From assembly GCF_000264905.1 (NCBI RefSeq), contig NW_006763135.1:1219179-1283178 (forward strand): a stretch of 64,000 nt of DNA. The letters are read 5' to 3'. The notes under the pieces are model-generated. The model was given only the letters and a program-made list of their open reading frames with translations, made no database searches and had not been told where the DNA came from. Every line of letters starts with the position of its first letter. The first letter of the stretch is position 1. This document shows positions 47,173-58,624 of this stretch, piece after piece. The stretch is from Stereum hirsutum FP-91666 SS1 (lineage: Eukaryota; Basidiomycota; Agaricomycetes; Russulales; Stereaceae). The position numbers and the translations under genes were made by a program.

Positions 47173-48017
47173 ATGGCTCAAACCACACAGAAGAAGGTCA
47201 AGCGCAAACCCGGCCACAATTCTGACGAACACGATTCGAGTCCGCCTGCAAAACGCGCCAAGACCGGTACGGCGCGTAAATCCACGGGTGGGCGACCCCC
47301 CAAGGCTCGTGTATCGGCCGTATCAGACAGGGATGAGGACCGTGCAGAGGGACCATCACGTCGTGCGTCTTGTTCAGTGCTCTTCCCTGGGAAACAGAAG
47401 GAACTCATGCTTGTTGTTTTGATTGTGGCTCTATCTTCGGATGATGTGGGTATGTCTTTTTTTGGTATACTGTGTCGAAATGTGCAGGGAGATTGTCTGC
47501 GGCTACTGCAGCGGATGATTCACGGAAGAAGAAGAGGTTCAGGCCTGGGACTGTGGCGTTGAGGGAGATCAGGAAATACCAGAAGAGCACGGACTTGCTC
47601 CTGCGTAGACTTCCTTTTTCGCGAGTGGTACGTGTCTTTACTTACTTTTTTTATGTTCTTCATTGTATTCACGACGTTTGGCTCACTTCTCATGCGTAGG
47701 TACGCGAAATCGCGCTGGATATGACGACCGATCTCAACCAGTATGGCGACGCGGGTCTGAGGTGGCAGAGTACTGCTATCATGGCCCTGCAGGAAGCTGC
47801 TGAGGCGTATTTAGTGCATCTCTTCGAGGACGCGTGAGTCGAGTTTCACGCCCCACTACGTGCAAAAATACGAAATCCCGACTGATGCTGCTGCTGCCCT
47901 GTTTTGCGCACGATTAACAGAAATCTATGCGCCATTCACGCGAAACGAGTAACGATAATGACACGAGACATCGAACTCGCACGTCGCCTACGTGGTCGTT
48001 GGGGGTTCGATGCTTGA
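47173..48017 (+). CDS. CSE4: Centromeric histone H3 variant CENP-A / Cse4
   Basis: Four exons (47173-47362, 47488-47627, 47700-47833, 47921-48017) encode 186 residues. The histone-fold domain starts at [20 protein letters not shown] and ends [18 protein letters not shown] features are the tryptophan in [19 protein letters not shown], a loop-1 insertion of seven residues (NQYGDAG) between the H3-like TDL and LRWQS, and a basic N-tail unrelated to canonical H3 (no ARTKQTARKS). [12 protein letters not shown] is retained. The protein replaces H3 in centromeric nucleosomes and specifies kinetochore position. A second copy was not seen in the window. Canonical H3 is excluded by the tail and the loop. 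Confidence 0.95.
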
Positions 48018-48596
48018 CACCTCCTCTCCGCCTTTCCCCACATTCCCCACTTCGACTCCTGTTGAACTAGCCTTTCTTCCTCGTTCTCTCAGTGCTCTTT
48101 GACCATCTGTATTGCCATTTATTTACCGATCATCCGCAGCTCGTCTTTGTCTGTCCTTTCGCACGCTGTCGCTTTACTTACGCTCTTTCTTCCCTCATTT
48201 TGGTGCGATACCTCATCCTTTCAGACTTCCCACCGCGACACCCCATTTCCTCTCGCCCTTATCCCTCACCGTTTAATCGACAGACCCGACCGCTTTGCGA
48301 GTCATGTATGTAATGACACGATCTACCATGCATCTATGTGGTGATGTTACATGTTGCTTTGTCCGTCCGATAGTTCGCAAGTTCGCTGGTAGTTCGAGAT
48401 AAACCTCATAGGTCAAAGGAAACACGTTGGCATAGGATATGAGGGCGTAAACGTCCGAGAAAACGAAGCCGCCATGCATAGTTTAAATCTAGTCTCTATT
48501 GCACGGTTAGCTATGAAACCACACTCGTATAGATACGCGTATGTACTCACTTTCGCAGCCGGTGAATTCCGAGTCAGACACATTCTCTCTCGCGTG
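48018..48596. other. Convergent intergenic region
   Basis: These 579 bp lie between the 3' ends of CENP-A and ceramide synthase copy 2. No coding signature or repeat was recognised. Confidence 0.5.
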
Positions 48597-50108
48597 CTAA
48601 TCCTCTTTCTCGTTCTCGTCGCCATTGTTGTCACCTTCATCTTCATCGTCTGATCGGATGTCGGTGATTTTGACCTTGGTGAGAGCACTACATGGAGTTA
48701 GATTCCATGCAGGGGTTAGTATCTGCTAGACAAAAGTAGTGTGGGCCTGAGGAATGTGAACGTACCGATAGAGAACCCGAAGGATGAGGTAGAACCAAAA
48801 GATGTTGAGAGAGTGCAGAAGAAATAGAGGCGTGAATATCTGCCACTTCATCCACCAGACCATCCACACCCCGTCTTCGGGTGCCCAACGCTTGCTCGCC
48901 TCCCTGAATTCGACATAAAACAGTCAGCTATCGGAATGAGCCACAGAATTGAAAACAAAAGAAGACGCACGGAATGAGATTGAACTCGGAGTAGATAGAC
49001 CAAAGTATGGCGATGTTCAAATAGTGGCGGAAGTAGGCCCAGATACCGATGAAGACCACGAAGCACGAGACTTTGGTGCGCTCGAGTTGGAGATAGTTGA
49101 GGATCGAGCAGAAGGCGAGGCCGATTTCTGGGATGTCCATGGATAAGTAGACGGCGTTACCGATGTAGGTGAGATTGAAAATGTAGCTCCAACTAGTCAA
49201 AGGGTGTAAGTAAATCGTGAGAGGAATAAACGGATAGCAGCATACCCAATAAGCCAGAGTGTAACGAAATGATGAACGACAAACTCATAATAGTCCTTCC
49301 TCGGTTTCTCAAGACCCAAAACGAGCACGACGAATTGTTGACACCAGAACGCAGCCTGCACGAGGTAATAGCGTTTCAGGTCAGCCTTCATCTGCCAATG
49401 GGGGTAATCTGAAAGCGGGCGTTAGCTCTGGACGTTCGGCCTAAGATTGAGAGCAGACGAACCAGTCCAGAAAGCATCCGTACGGTACCACCAAGTTGGC
49501 AGCTGCGACATGACATGCATACCCCACAAACTAGCAATGATGGCACAGAAGACAGCATATCCTTGTTCGCCGAACCGAGCGAGCTTTGCTTCCTTGTGGA
49601 TACCGAAATGTTGGGCGAAAGGACGACAGAGATACAAAATAACGCTCTGTCGAAGAAAGGAAAAGAAGATGACATAGTAGGCGACGAAGACGATGTCGAG
49701 ATATCCTTTCCGATAGTGTGGATCGTTGGGGTCATCGGTCGGGGACGGAGTAGGATGGGATATAAAAAGCATGGGGGCGAAAGGACTTGGAGGTGGATCA
49801 TCAATAAATAGCGAGATAATATACGTCCATTGAAGGTGCAAGGCGATTGGTATGAGAAGCATACGAAGAGAGGAAGCTGCAAATGTCGAAGTCAGAGCTA
49901 AAAGTCATTATAACCAATAAGAATACATACTCGGAATGACGACCCATCTGGATGTCTTCAAATCATCCCAGAAGCCTCTAGATTTTGGAATCCCAACAGA
50001 CCAATTCGAGCGGGAGGCTAGGGAGAATAAAGATGGCGAATGAGACACAGAGTTGCGGTGGCCCTTAGCAGGACTCTCGCGGGCTTTGGTGCCTACATGA
50101 GAGGCCAT
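48597..50108 (-). CDS. LAC1: Ceramide synthase (LAG1/LAC1 family), copy 2
   Basis: Six exons in transcript order (50108-49931, 49876-49463, 49408-49246, 49192-48971, 48903-48766, 48687-48597) encode 401 residues. The TLC domain is complete, with FSFLRQSV, KLARFGEQGYAV, VHHFVTLWLIG, NLTYIGNAVYLSMD and WMKWQIFTPLFLLH. The acidic tail ends DENEKED. The N-terminus (MASHVGTKARESPAKG) differs from copy 1 and is coded by one exon of 178 nt instead of three. Fungi often keep two ceramide synthases with different acyl-chain preference, so subfunctionalisation is plausible but not shown. Which of the two corresponds to yeast LAG1 or LAC1 cannot be decided; the symbols are for convenience. Confidence 0.93.
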
Positions 50109-50610
50109 TTTGTCGCTGTGGTCGTAGTAATGAGTCCGTCGACATTCCTACCAACATAGTGTAGGCCAATATATATGTGTTCGTCTATTAGATCCATTCA
50201 ACGCATGTGGATAGGGACACAATCCCAGTAAAGTCATTGTGGAATTTGATGGTCCCCATTGTTGGCCCCATTGCAAAAATGGGCTCGCATCTGATTCGTC
50301 CAAGATTCGTCACACCAGCAGGGCACCCTTGTGGTTTCTTCTTCGTGTCGGAAAAGCGAAACAACTCCTTACAAGCTAAACTGAAGTCCAACAGTAGTTC
50401 AGCACCCTCTAAGTTAGATAGGACACCGTGGAGTGTAGTCGAGATGCAGGTAGTTGTACACGAGAGGCGCTGTTGCGCGCTACGCCATGATCATGAACGC
50501 GCTACACGTGACAGTACATTCCCTTGTTTTTACCTGTTTTTACTGTAAGACGCGACTACGCGACACGCGGCCACCACCATCGTTCGTTCCAACCAACACA
50601 ACAAAGCAGA
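50109..50610. other. Divergent upstream region
   Basis: About 500 bp between ceramide synthase copy 2 and the next plus-strand gene. It probably contains both promoters; no specific element stands out. Confidence 0.5.
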
Positions 50611-51593
50611 ATGTCTCAGCGTCCCCGCTCTGCGCGCACAGTGCGTCATTATATCTTTCCTACGACGATTTACCCTTCTAACTGCCTTGAAGTCTCAGCC
50701 TCCACGTCAGGTAGGCTCAAATTGACTTGGAGGCGACCGTTCACAGTCTCCTTTACAGACCTTTATAGTGATGACAATCGATCACTGTTCTAACGTTCAC
50801 GGTCTGCCCGACACGATTAAAACCCGTATCGTGTCAACCCATACCATCAATGTGCGAGAAGGTTCAACCCCAACGATACTATAGACCCTTATGCCACCCA
50901 TGTTCCTCGTACTCGTCTCCCCGTAAAACATAGTCCCGCCCCTTTCCTGTGCTCCACAGCGTAGTCGAAGAGTGGGCGGCTTCTGTAGACCCTTCCTATG
51001 TGCCCGAGTCTCAAGAACTACTCATGACCTTCCTGTCCGAAACAGGCGCGACCGAGGATACCCTTGGAGAGGCTATGGCAGCTCACAACCAGGAGATGAT
51101 TGACAGATGCGGTGGCCGTTTGCAGATCAGTGGGGTGCGTAGCGCTAGTCTTATGACCATTTGCATAGCAGCTGATTAGTTGTTTCGCCAGCGTAACCCG
51201 GATGCAGATGACAGAAGCGTCATGTACTACGACATTCCAGACTCAGAACTCACGGTCCGTATCTGGGACGGCGGCGTGGATGACCTTGGGCATTACTGCC
51301 TTGACTTCTTTGACCCACGTGGTCATGGCAAAGCTGTCAACACTCTTAGGGCTTGGAAAATCACTTACGTCTCAACACCAGGTAATTTAATGCCTGGAAG
51401 ACAGCTGGCTCCTTGGGAGAGGGCCTTCGGTGTCAGTCGTAGGGACACACCTCCGGGAGAAGAGAGGCACAGTGTCCCCGAGGGTTCGCGGCTCGCGCTC
51501 CTACGAGACGGACATCAGCCTCTCTATTTCCAGATCCCTACTAGAGCTCAGGGCAATATCACCTACCTTCAACCCCGACCTGCTCACCCCTAG
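50611..51593 (+). CDS. Unrecognised multi-exon gene (tentative model)
   Basis: The likely start encodes MSQRPRSART (50611-50640), followed by a well-formed 58-nt intron with CTAAC before the acceptor. A 12-nt exon (PPRQ, 50699-50710) and an exon beginning near 50759 (TFIVMTIDHCSNVHGLPD) may follow. The junction into the next exon, near 50957-50960, is uncertain. Clearer parts are EEWAASVDPSYVPESQELLM up to 51134 and, after a 45- or 57-nt intron, NPDADDRSVMYYDIP onward to the stop at 51591-51593. The second half has a compact composition typical of a folded domain (YCLDFFDPRGHGK, PLYFQIPTRAQGN), but I recognise no family. It may be lineage-specific. The exon set needs transcript data. Confidence 0.45.
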
Positions 51594-52114
51594 ACTGCCA
51601 TGTTCCTCTTGACAGATCTATCTCCAGCAGTGACCTGCAAAAGAAAGTTGTCCACTCACACTTATTGACTCACTACATGTGTGCCTACTTCAATTCAAGT
51701 ATTATTCAAATTCCCTGCTTTGCATATCCATCCCCTGTATGAGGGTTAATCGTCTTGGTAATCGCTTCTGTGCTCAACTATACAGGTAATCATCGTCTAC
51801 GAGGAACACCTGCCTTGGATTCTACGGCCTTGCAGGTGTGGACAACGCCCACTTACATGACTTCTGCGTTCCAAGTCTCCTTCCTCCACTCCAAGTCCTG
51901 CGCACTCTGGTATAGTATGAGACATGTCTCGATACTGACTCAATGTTTCAGCATATGCGTCATACGAGGCTCGGAGGCAGAAAGGTGGTCAGGTTTCAGC
52001 TGCCGGCCTCATTCGTTAGTGAATAAATACAGCTTCATAGAGTGAGTTCTCCTCTAGTCCTTTTTGATTCCTCTCCACCATCACTTCGTCCGTTTTCCGG
52101 TCAAGAAAGCAAAG
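51594..52114. other. Intergenic region without a recognised gene
   Basis: About 520 bp between the unrecognised gene and the Prm10-like gene. A 96-codon open frame at 51755-52045 has no signature and no conserved character. The right end is C/T-rich. Confidence 0.45.
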
Positions 52115-54150
52115 ATGGCCCCATACACAGAAGAACAAATTCACGAGGAACGTTATACTCCAGATCCTTACGAAACACAACCTTTCTTCGCACGGCGCCC
52201 CTCCGACGCCCAAGCACTCACTGCCATGCCGTCCGACTCGTACTCGTTCGCATCGGGATCATCTGGTCTCCGTTCTCAGCCTCAGCCACGCCGTCCACTT
52301 AGACATAGTGTCTGGTCCCTCAAGATGGACTCCCAGCGCCGACCTAGCTTTCATATGGCCAGAAATAACAGCTATAGTTCGGAGCACACCTTGTCACCGA
52401 TTGGCAGCGACGATGGTGATGACAGCGATAGAGATATCGTGGACGAGGAAGTCGGAGAAGAACCTCCAACAGAACTTCCGGTCTTTCAGGAGCAGAAGTC
52501 AAAGCTCGAGCGTGCGTACCTTACTCCCCGCTTTCCTACCTCCGGCACACACTCACAACGTCTCTCATTCAGTTGCATCCCAACGACGTTTATTCATTCG
52601 TTTCTTCGGCAAGGCTCTTCTCTGTGTTGGAGCACCGTCACACAGAATCGAGGCCCAGCTAAACAAGGCCGCCGAGACGATGAAAACAAAAACGTCCTTC
52701 GTCTACCTCCCTTCGATCATCATCCTCTCTTTCCACAACCTTTCCAGCAAAACGTCCGACCTCCACTTTGTCAAAGCCGGAGGGCGACTCTCACTATCTG
52801 CCCTTCACCGTGTACAAGACGTGTATGAGGCCGTTGTCAAAGAGAAAATCGGCGCCACCGCTGGTGTAGAACAGCTCGCCAGGATCATGAAGCGCGCTCC
52901 GATCTACCCAGTATGGCTTCGGTGCATGTTTGCCTTCATTTGTGGCGCAGTGATCTGTTTGCTGTCGTTTGGAGGGAGCTTTTTGGACATGTGGGTGGCC
53001 GGTGCTTGCGCATGCGCGTTGCAGTTCCTCAGCTTGCGTTTTGCGCCGCATAAGGAAGCGGCGAATATCTTCGAGTGGGTGTCTTAAGTGAACTCATAAC
53101 AGTTTCACTAGCTGATCGGCGTCTTTTGTAGGATATCCATTGCAATGCTTATCTCCTTTCTGGCGAGAGGTCTGGCCACGATCCCTGGCCATTACTTCTG
53201 CTATTCCGCCATCTCATCCGCCGGCGTCGTTCTGATTCTGCCTGGTTTCGCCATCCGTGCGCTTCTTCTTCCTCTAGTATAATGACATGGATTTGATCGT
53301 TTCGTTCATAATAGTGATCAGTGCTCTTGAGCTTGCCTCGAGAAACATGTTCTGTGGCGCCGTCAGACTCGTCCACGCCATCATCTACACCTTCTTTCTC
53401 GTGAGTTCCCTTGCATAGCAGACTCTACATGCATGTTGACTAACACAATCGTTTTAGAACTTCGCCCTAACGTTGGGATCGGAACTCTTCATCGTCATCG
53501 TCCCTAGTGCGCAATACTCAATCTCCACTCCCGCTGGTCCCTCCGACATCATGCACGGCTATTTCGACACCGCCAATGGCACATCACCTCTCGACTTCAC
53601 AGGCACTTGGACTTTTGCCACCGCCTCCACGAACCCCTCCCACGTCGCTAAGGGCTGCTACCACGATCCATCCTGGTCCTGGTACCGCCGTGGTATTCCC
53701 TGGTGGCTCGTCTTTGTCCTTGTCCCCATCTACTCCCTCTGCTCCTCGCTCCTCAACCTTCAAGCGTACAAATCATGGCGCCTCCTCGCCATGGTCGCCT
53801 TTTCCTGCGCGGCGTACACAGCCAACAAACTCGCCGGGATGTACCTTTTCGCGCGGTCGGACATCGCTTCTGGGGCTGGGGCTTTCGTGCTCGGGATCTT
53901 GGGAAATGTGTATGCGAAGTTCGTGAAGGGGGCGGCGTTCACGAGTATGATCACTGGCGTGCTTTTCCTCGTGCCGAGTGCGTTGAGTCAGACAGGCGCG
54001 CTGTTACAGCAGACGGAAGGGAGCTCGGCACAGCAGTATCTGAGCAGTTTCGCGCTTGGAGTCAGGATGGTGGAGGTTGCTATCGGAGTGACGGTAGGGC
54101 TGCTTGTCAGTCAGATGATAACAGGGAGCGGGATGCGCAAGGGCTTCTGA
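52115..54150 (+). CDS. PRM10: Prm10/ThrE-type multi-pass membrane protein (DUF1212)
   Basis: Five exons (52115-52511, 52573-53074, 53132-53256, 53315-53400, 53458-54150) encode 600 residues. The first 130 residues are polar with an acidic cluster. The ThrE domain then begins with QRRLFIRFFGKALLCVGAPS and continues through YLPSIIILSF, HRVQDVYEAVV, about ten hydrophobic segments, PGFAILISALELASRNM, and GSELFIVIVPSAQY near an extracytosolic loop. Bacterial ThrE exports threonine and serine; yeast Prm10 is a pheromone-regulated membrane protein of unclear transport role. So an amino-acid or small-solute exporter is inferred only from family. The C-terminal half carries the second set of membrane helices, ending LLVSQMITGSGMRKGF. 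The start at 52115 is the first ATG of the domain frame, but an upstream exon is not excluded. Confidence 0.88.
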
Positions 54151-54647
54151 TTTGTTCCGCCGTCTCTGCCTCCACTGTCTACTTTGTAGTCTGGCAATAT
54201 AGCCTGCGGCGTAATAATTGCATACCAAGTTCACTGTTCTACGGTGTCTATGCTTGTTCATGCGGTTCCGACAGTATGGTGGTGTGACGGTGGCGGCATT
54301 CTACTCACAACTTCGCTCATGACGTCATCACAGAGTTCACCGTCTCGGGTTACAAACGCATCATCTCCACTCAATCGCCATTTCCATACTGACTCGCACC
54401 AACTTACCCCACCAAGTTATGCCGACTCTATCTCAGGAAGGTGGATGACTGCGGTGGGTGGTGACGATTTTATGACGACGAGTCTCCAAACCACGGCAGG
54501 AGTCCTTCCTACCGTGAATATTGGGTGTCCTTGTCAGTATATAAGGCTCCCTGTCCTGTTCGTTGACAGCACAACAAATTTCCCCACAACCCACTCATAC
54601 CAACAAACACCTCCAACCCAAACTCACAACCACTTGAAATCACTATA
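54151..54647. other. Intergenic region with promoter of the glycine-rich gene
   Basis: Nearly 500 bp after the Prm10-like gene. Apart from the TATA box at 54538 and a C/A-rich untranslated leader I see no feature or ORF of interest. Confidence 0.55.
54538..54545 (+). promoter_or_regulatory. TATA box of the glycine-rich protein gene
   Basis: TATATAAG lies about 110 bp upstream of the ATG at 54648, in a C/A-rich leader. It is the cleanest TATA element in the window and fits an inducible rather than a housekeeping promoter (general knowledge on TATA genes). Confidence 0.65.
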
Positions 54648-55609
54648 ATGCCTCTTTTCGGAAAGCACGACAACGTATGCTTCATCTTCTGACTGGGTGA
54701 TCTCAATCTCAGCTGGGCTGACTTTTCCGTTGTAGACCACCACCGCCACCGACCATACCGGCCGCGACACCGCTCTAGGCGCCGGAACTGGCGGTATTGT
54801 GGGCCACGAAGGTCATAACGGTCGTGAGTATAGACATCTATCTCTCGTGTTCAAGTTTTTGACATACTGTTGCTTTGTATCTAGATACCGGCCGTGACGC
54901 TGCCGTTGGTGGTTTGGCAGGCAGAGAGCTTGGCCATCATGGCAATGGTACCGCGACAGGTATGTCCATCGATATACGCTCTTCCTGGTCGACACTGACG
55001 AGTTGCTTGATTTTACAGGGACTCACGGAAACCGTGACGGCCTAGTCGGAGCTGGTACTGGAGCTGCGATTGGTCACCATGGAGGCCGTAAGTTTCCTTT
55101 ACTCCGGCTCTTGAGGTGAACGTCGTTTGACCTTGTTCTTCAACTGTAGACACCGGACGCGATGCTGCTATTGGCGGTGTCGGTGGCGAAGCGCTAGGTC
55201 GCCATCAGGGACACAACGCCCATGGTGCAGGTGCGACAACAGCCGGTACGGGAGCTGGCCTCGGCGCGACCGGTGCAGCTGGTCCAGGGGGCGCGACGTC
55301 GGGAGTCCACACATCTAACCCCAGTAAGGCACACGGGAAGCTCGAGGAGATTGGTGGAAAGATGGAGCGCGGTGTCGGTGAAGTGACCAGGAGCACCAAC
55401 ATGACGTGAGTTTGGTTCTTTCCCCCTTCACGCCACAACGCACTGATTATTCTTGGCCTTGCTCTAGTGTGAAAGGCGAGAACAAAATCATCGCTGGCCA
55501 GCGGGAGCAGCAAGCAGCTGCCGGTCACAGACAGGCTGATCTCCTGGAAAACCAGGCTGCTACCCACCGCAATCGTGCCGATGCTCTTCATCCGACTGGT
55601 GGGATCTGA
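54648..55609 (+). CDS. Glycine-rich, exon-repeat protein, probably stress-related
   Basis: Six exons (54648-54674, 54736-54823, 54885-54959, 55019-55087, 55150-55405, 55468-55609) encode 218 residues. The protein starts MPLFGKHDN and is built from a repeated Gly/His unit with the core HTGRDAAxGG: in exons 2, 3 and 5 as HTGRDTALGAG, HTGRDAAVGG and HTGRDAAIGG, and in a variant form in exon 4 as GNRDGLVGAGTG. Exons 3 and 4 are both bounded by phase-1 introns, so they can be duplicated or lost without frame damage. The C-terminal 80 residues form a charged helix (KLEEIGGKMERGVGEV, KGENKIIAGQREQQAAAGHR) faintly like CsbD-type stress proteins. There is no signal peptide or catalytic motif. Small, hydrophilic and TATA-driven, it resembles stress-induced hydrophilins; that role is a guess. 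Confidence 0.8.
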
Positions 55610-56375
55610 GCGCTGCTTATGGATGATTGAGAAGTTATATTCCACCCCTCTGTATCAATAGTCATGACCGCTCGTTGTGTTTTGTTACCCCATGCCATAT
55701 TCCCCAAGCACACGGTGTTTGTATAATATGATATTATGTTGCCTTGTACTTTCTCTTCCTGGAGAATAATATAAGCTTCAACGTCAAGAACATTCGAGTC
55801 GCACTATCCAGAATTGTCCGCCACATGTGGCCCGACGGCGATACTGTACTTGGCGACATAGGAAACATGTTCTCACGGGCCAGCCAAGCCCACCTCCTCC
55901 TCAGACCCACGTTCATCCCAAGATAACATCCTACCGCTGTCTACTCACTCTCATTATACTGCATCAATACCTGTGCTCCGAGGCGCTCTGTTCGGTGCGA
56001 CCTGAGTTCCAAATCTTGAGCGTCCACACTGTCGGTGGCTAGGCGACCGTGGACAGCGAAGTTGGATAGCACATCGGAGTCGTGCAGCTCTTCTCATGGT
56101 ACTTGGCACACGCGCAACATGATACAAATACCAATCTCAGGACTCGTAGTGCTTGTAGCTGGTCTCCTTTTCACCCCGTCTTTACGTTCTTCATCTTGTT
56201 CCTGTCGTCTTTGTCATCTCCGTCCTCCGCCGGCATCCTCGAATTCTTCTCCCGGGATTTGACCTCTCGTCAATAATCACACTGCAAAGCACGTTCGTTC
56301 CCAGCTACCTCCTCTTTTATGAACTAGCCTCGCCAGTTTTCCTCTCTCGAGCTCATCTACTGGCACATCGCGACC
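55610..56375. other. Intergenic region
   Basis: About 770 bp with only short open frames on both strands and no signature. The last 150 bp probably hold the promoter of the secreted phosphatase gene. Confidence 0.5.
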
Positions 56376-57787
56376 ATGAAGGCGACCACACTCACTAATA
56401 CCCTGCCACTCCTTTTCTTCGGGGCCAAAGCCTTCGCTGTTCCGGTTCTCGACGCTCGCATCAACGTCCTCCAGTCAGCCGTCCTCTTCGATGGCGCCGC
56501 ATTTCAGTCTCCCTCGGATAGTAGCACCACCGTCGCACAATTGCAGGCCTTCGTCTACCTCCGCCAGATCGATATCTCCTCCCTCGTATCCGCCGCATCT
56601 TCGCTCTTCGCGGACACCTTCGGTCTCGACGTCTCTGACGGTGCCACGAATCTCGCAAGCCGTTTAGAGCTTTTTACGGCCATTGGGGAGTCGGGACAAA
56701 GTGTAGATTTGACGGTGACTGGGTGTGGGGATGTGGTGTTGGGCAAGACGGACGGACTGGGGAGTAATCTGGGAATGGTGGAGAGGAATGTGACGTTGGG
56801 GAGCTGTGATGGAAGCGATACTTTTGCTGCGACGGCGAGTGTGGCTTCTTTCGATAACAGAGACTTCAACACCACCATCTTCAACCATGCACCCACTGGA
56901 TTTGGTGTCATCTCCGGTATATTCATCCTCTAATTTTGTTCTGGCCCTGGCGACTGTGCTTGCTCCCGATGGCGTTTACTCCGTACTCAAAAAATCTACC
57001 CACTCCAGATATCGACGACACTTTGAAAATCACAGGCGTCCTCGACACAGCAACGGCTCTCCAGAACACGTTCCTTAACGACCCGGAACCGATCGCCGGA
57101 ATGCCCGACGTGCTCTCCTCTCTCCAATCCTCCCTCTCGGACCCCGCCGTCTTCTACATCTCTGGTTCCCCTTTCCAATTATACCCCTTTTTGCACGACT
57201 TTATCGACAGCACATACCCCGCCGGACCTATGTGCGTGACCTCGTTTCCCTTTCCGTTCATGATCAACGTTCACATGAACTGATACGCCTATCATGGATC
57301 ATGGTCATGACAATCATCCATTCGCGGATCAGTTATTTGCAGAACCTGTCGTTCAGCGATATTTCGGGACTGGTTTCTTTCATCACGGACGACGACGAGA
57401 TTTTCGACTACAAGCTGAGTCAGATCGACAATATCCAGGGGATGTACCCCGCGCGCACGTTCCTCACCATCGGAGACTCGACGCAGAAGGACCCAGAGAC
57501 CTATGGCGCTGCGTGAGTGATTTCTTGAATTTCTTTTCTTTCAGGTGCAGCACGATGGTTGAATGTAACTGACTCAAATCGCCGTCCGTGCGTTTAGATT
57601 CCGTCTCTTCGGATCATCCTTCGTCTCGTGTATCTGGATCCACCTCGTCGACGGCGCGAACAACACTGATGCGCGGTTCGCGGCGGCATTCATTGATGTC
57701 CCAGCCACGAATTACAGGCTCTACACGGACGAGGATATAACGAACGGGACGTTGACTGGAATCGACGTCGCTGGGGGTAGTTGCTAG
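56376..57787 (+). CDS. Secreted APP1-like phosphatidate phosphatase (DxDxT family)
   Basis: Four exons (56376-56916, 57009-57231, 57333-57512, 57598-57787) encode 377 residues. The N-terminus MKATTLTNTLPLLFFGAKAFA is a signal peptide. The catalytic domain of Pah1/App1-type phosphatases starts after the first intron with VISDIDDTLKITGVLD, in which D181, D183 and T185 form DxDxT. Then follow NTFLNDPEPIAGMP, FYISGSPFQLYPFLHDFI, IGDSTQKDPETYGAAFR and CIWIHLVDGAN. These enzymes remove phosphate from phosphatidate; yeast App1 works in endocytosis and lacks a secretion signal, whereas this protein appears secreted or lumenal. NNT, NTT, NGT and NVT give several possible N-glycosylation sites. The first intron falls inside the catalytic aspartate codon, so correct splicing is essential. 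Confidence 0.88.
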
Positions 57788-58624
57788 CACTCTCGTCTCA
57801 CTTCTCCCTTTGTATCGGGTTCTCGTGACAGACTAGTCCCACTTGCTAGTGTCGTATTGGTTCAAAATGCTAAGGATACATACTCGTGTAGCAGTCTCTG
57901 GGTACGAATCAATTGTTTTTCTATGCGCACTCGAGGTGTATCAAAGCAACGGTCTGAACTTGTGCACGAGCAATGCACGACTTCGATTCGTCGCAGTCAA
58001 GTCACGGTGAGCAAACAATTGCTAGATTACAACCCGATCCAGATCGACGAAATAAAGAGATGCATGTGTGAAGTCAGAATGAGAGACAGGCCCGGTGGAA
58101 CATACAAGCAATAGCAAAAGCGAAGAATCCAAGACCAGAGACGACAGGGGGAAGGGAGCAGGGGGAGAGATTCGAATCATTATTACGAGTTTGGATGTGA
58201 ATCAGTATTTCAGGAGATGATTTATCAGGAGGTACCTTGTAACAGCATTGGGTGAGATGAGATAGAGAGAAAGTATTTGAACAGACGAGATATAGCAAGG
58301 GTATTTTGCGAGAAAGGTTCGAGATTGAATAAATAAGCGTTTCACAAACAGACAGAGACAGAGAGACACGCGATAGAGGCATAGAGATTCAAAGATCAGG
58401 AGAGAGGAGGTAGACTGGCTGAAAGAAGAAACCGAGTAAGGCAAGGACAAAAGCATGGTCATTCATAGGTAAGAGGCGACATTCAAGACATTCCCAATAG
58501 AGATACGTAGGTAAACAGAGATATACAGTAGATAGTTTCCAAGGACGTAAGTGCAATGAGCAATCGTCGAAATATGAGATTTTATACATATGATGGAGCT
58601 GTGAACGAAAACAGGAGAAACACA
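57788..58624. other. Convergent intergenic region
   Basis: More than 800 bp between the 3' ends of the secreted phosphatase and the RGG-box gene. From about 58,070 to 58,500 the plus strand is purine-rich (GAGA and AGAGA runs). No ORF with a signature. Confidence 0.5.

Noticed and set aside
47173..48017. Canonical histone H3 gene
   Set aside because: The N-tail is unrelated to H3, loop 1 has an insertion, and LRWQS replaces LRFQS. These are CENP-A features.
39952..50108. The locus as a centromere because it contains the CENP-A gene
   Set aside because: The CENP-A gene need not lie at a centromere, and the region is gene-dense without repeats.
51755..52045. 96-codon open frame before the Prm10-like gene
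   Set aside because: No signature, and the frame crosses probable promoter sequence.
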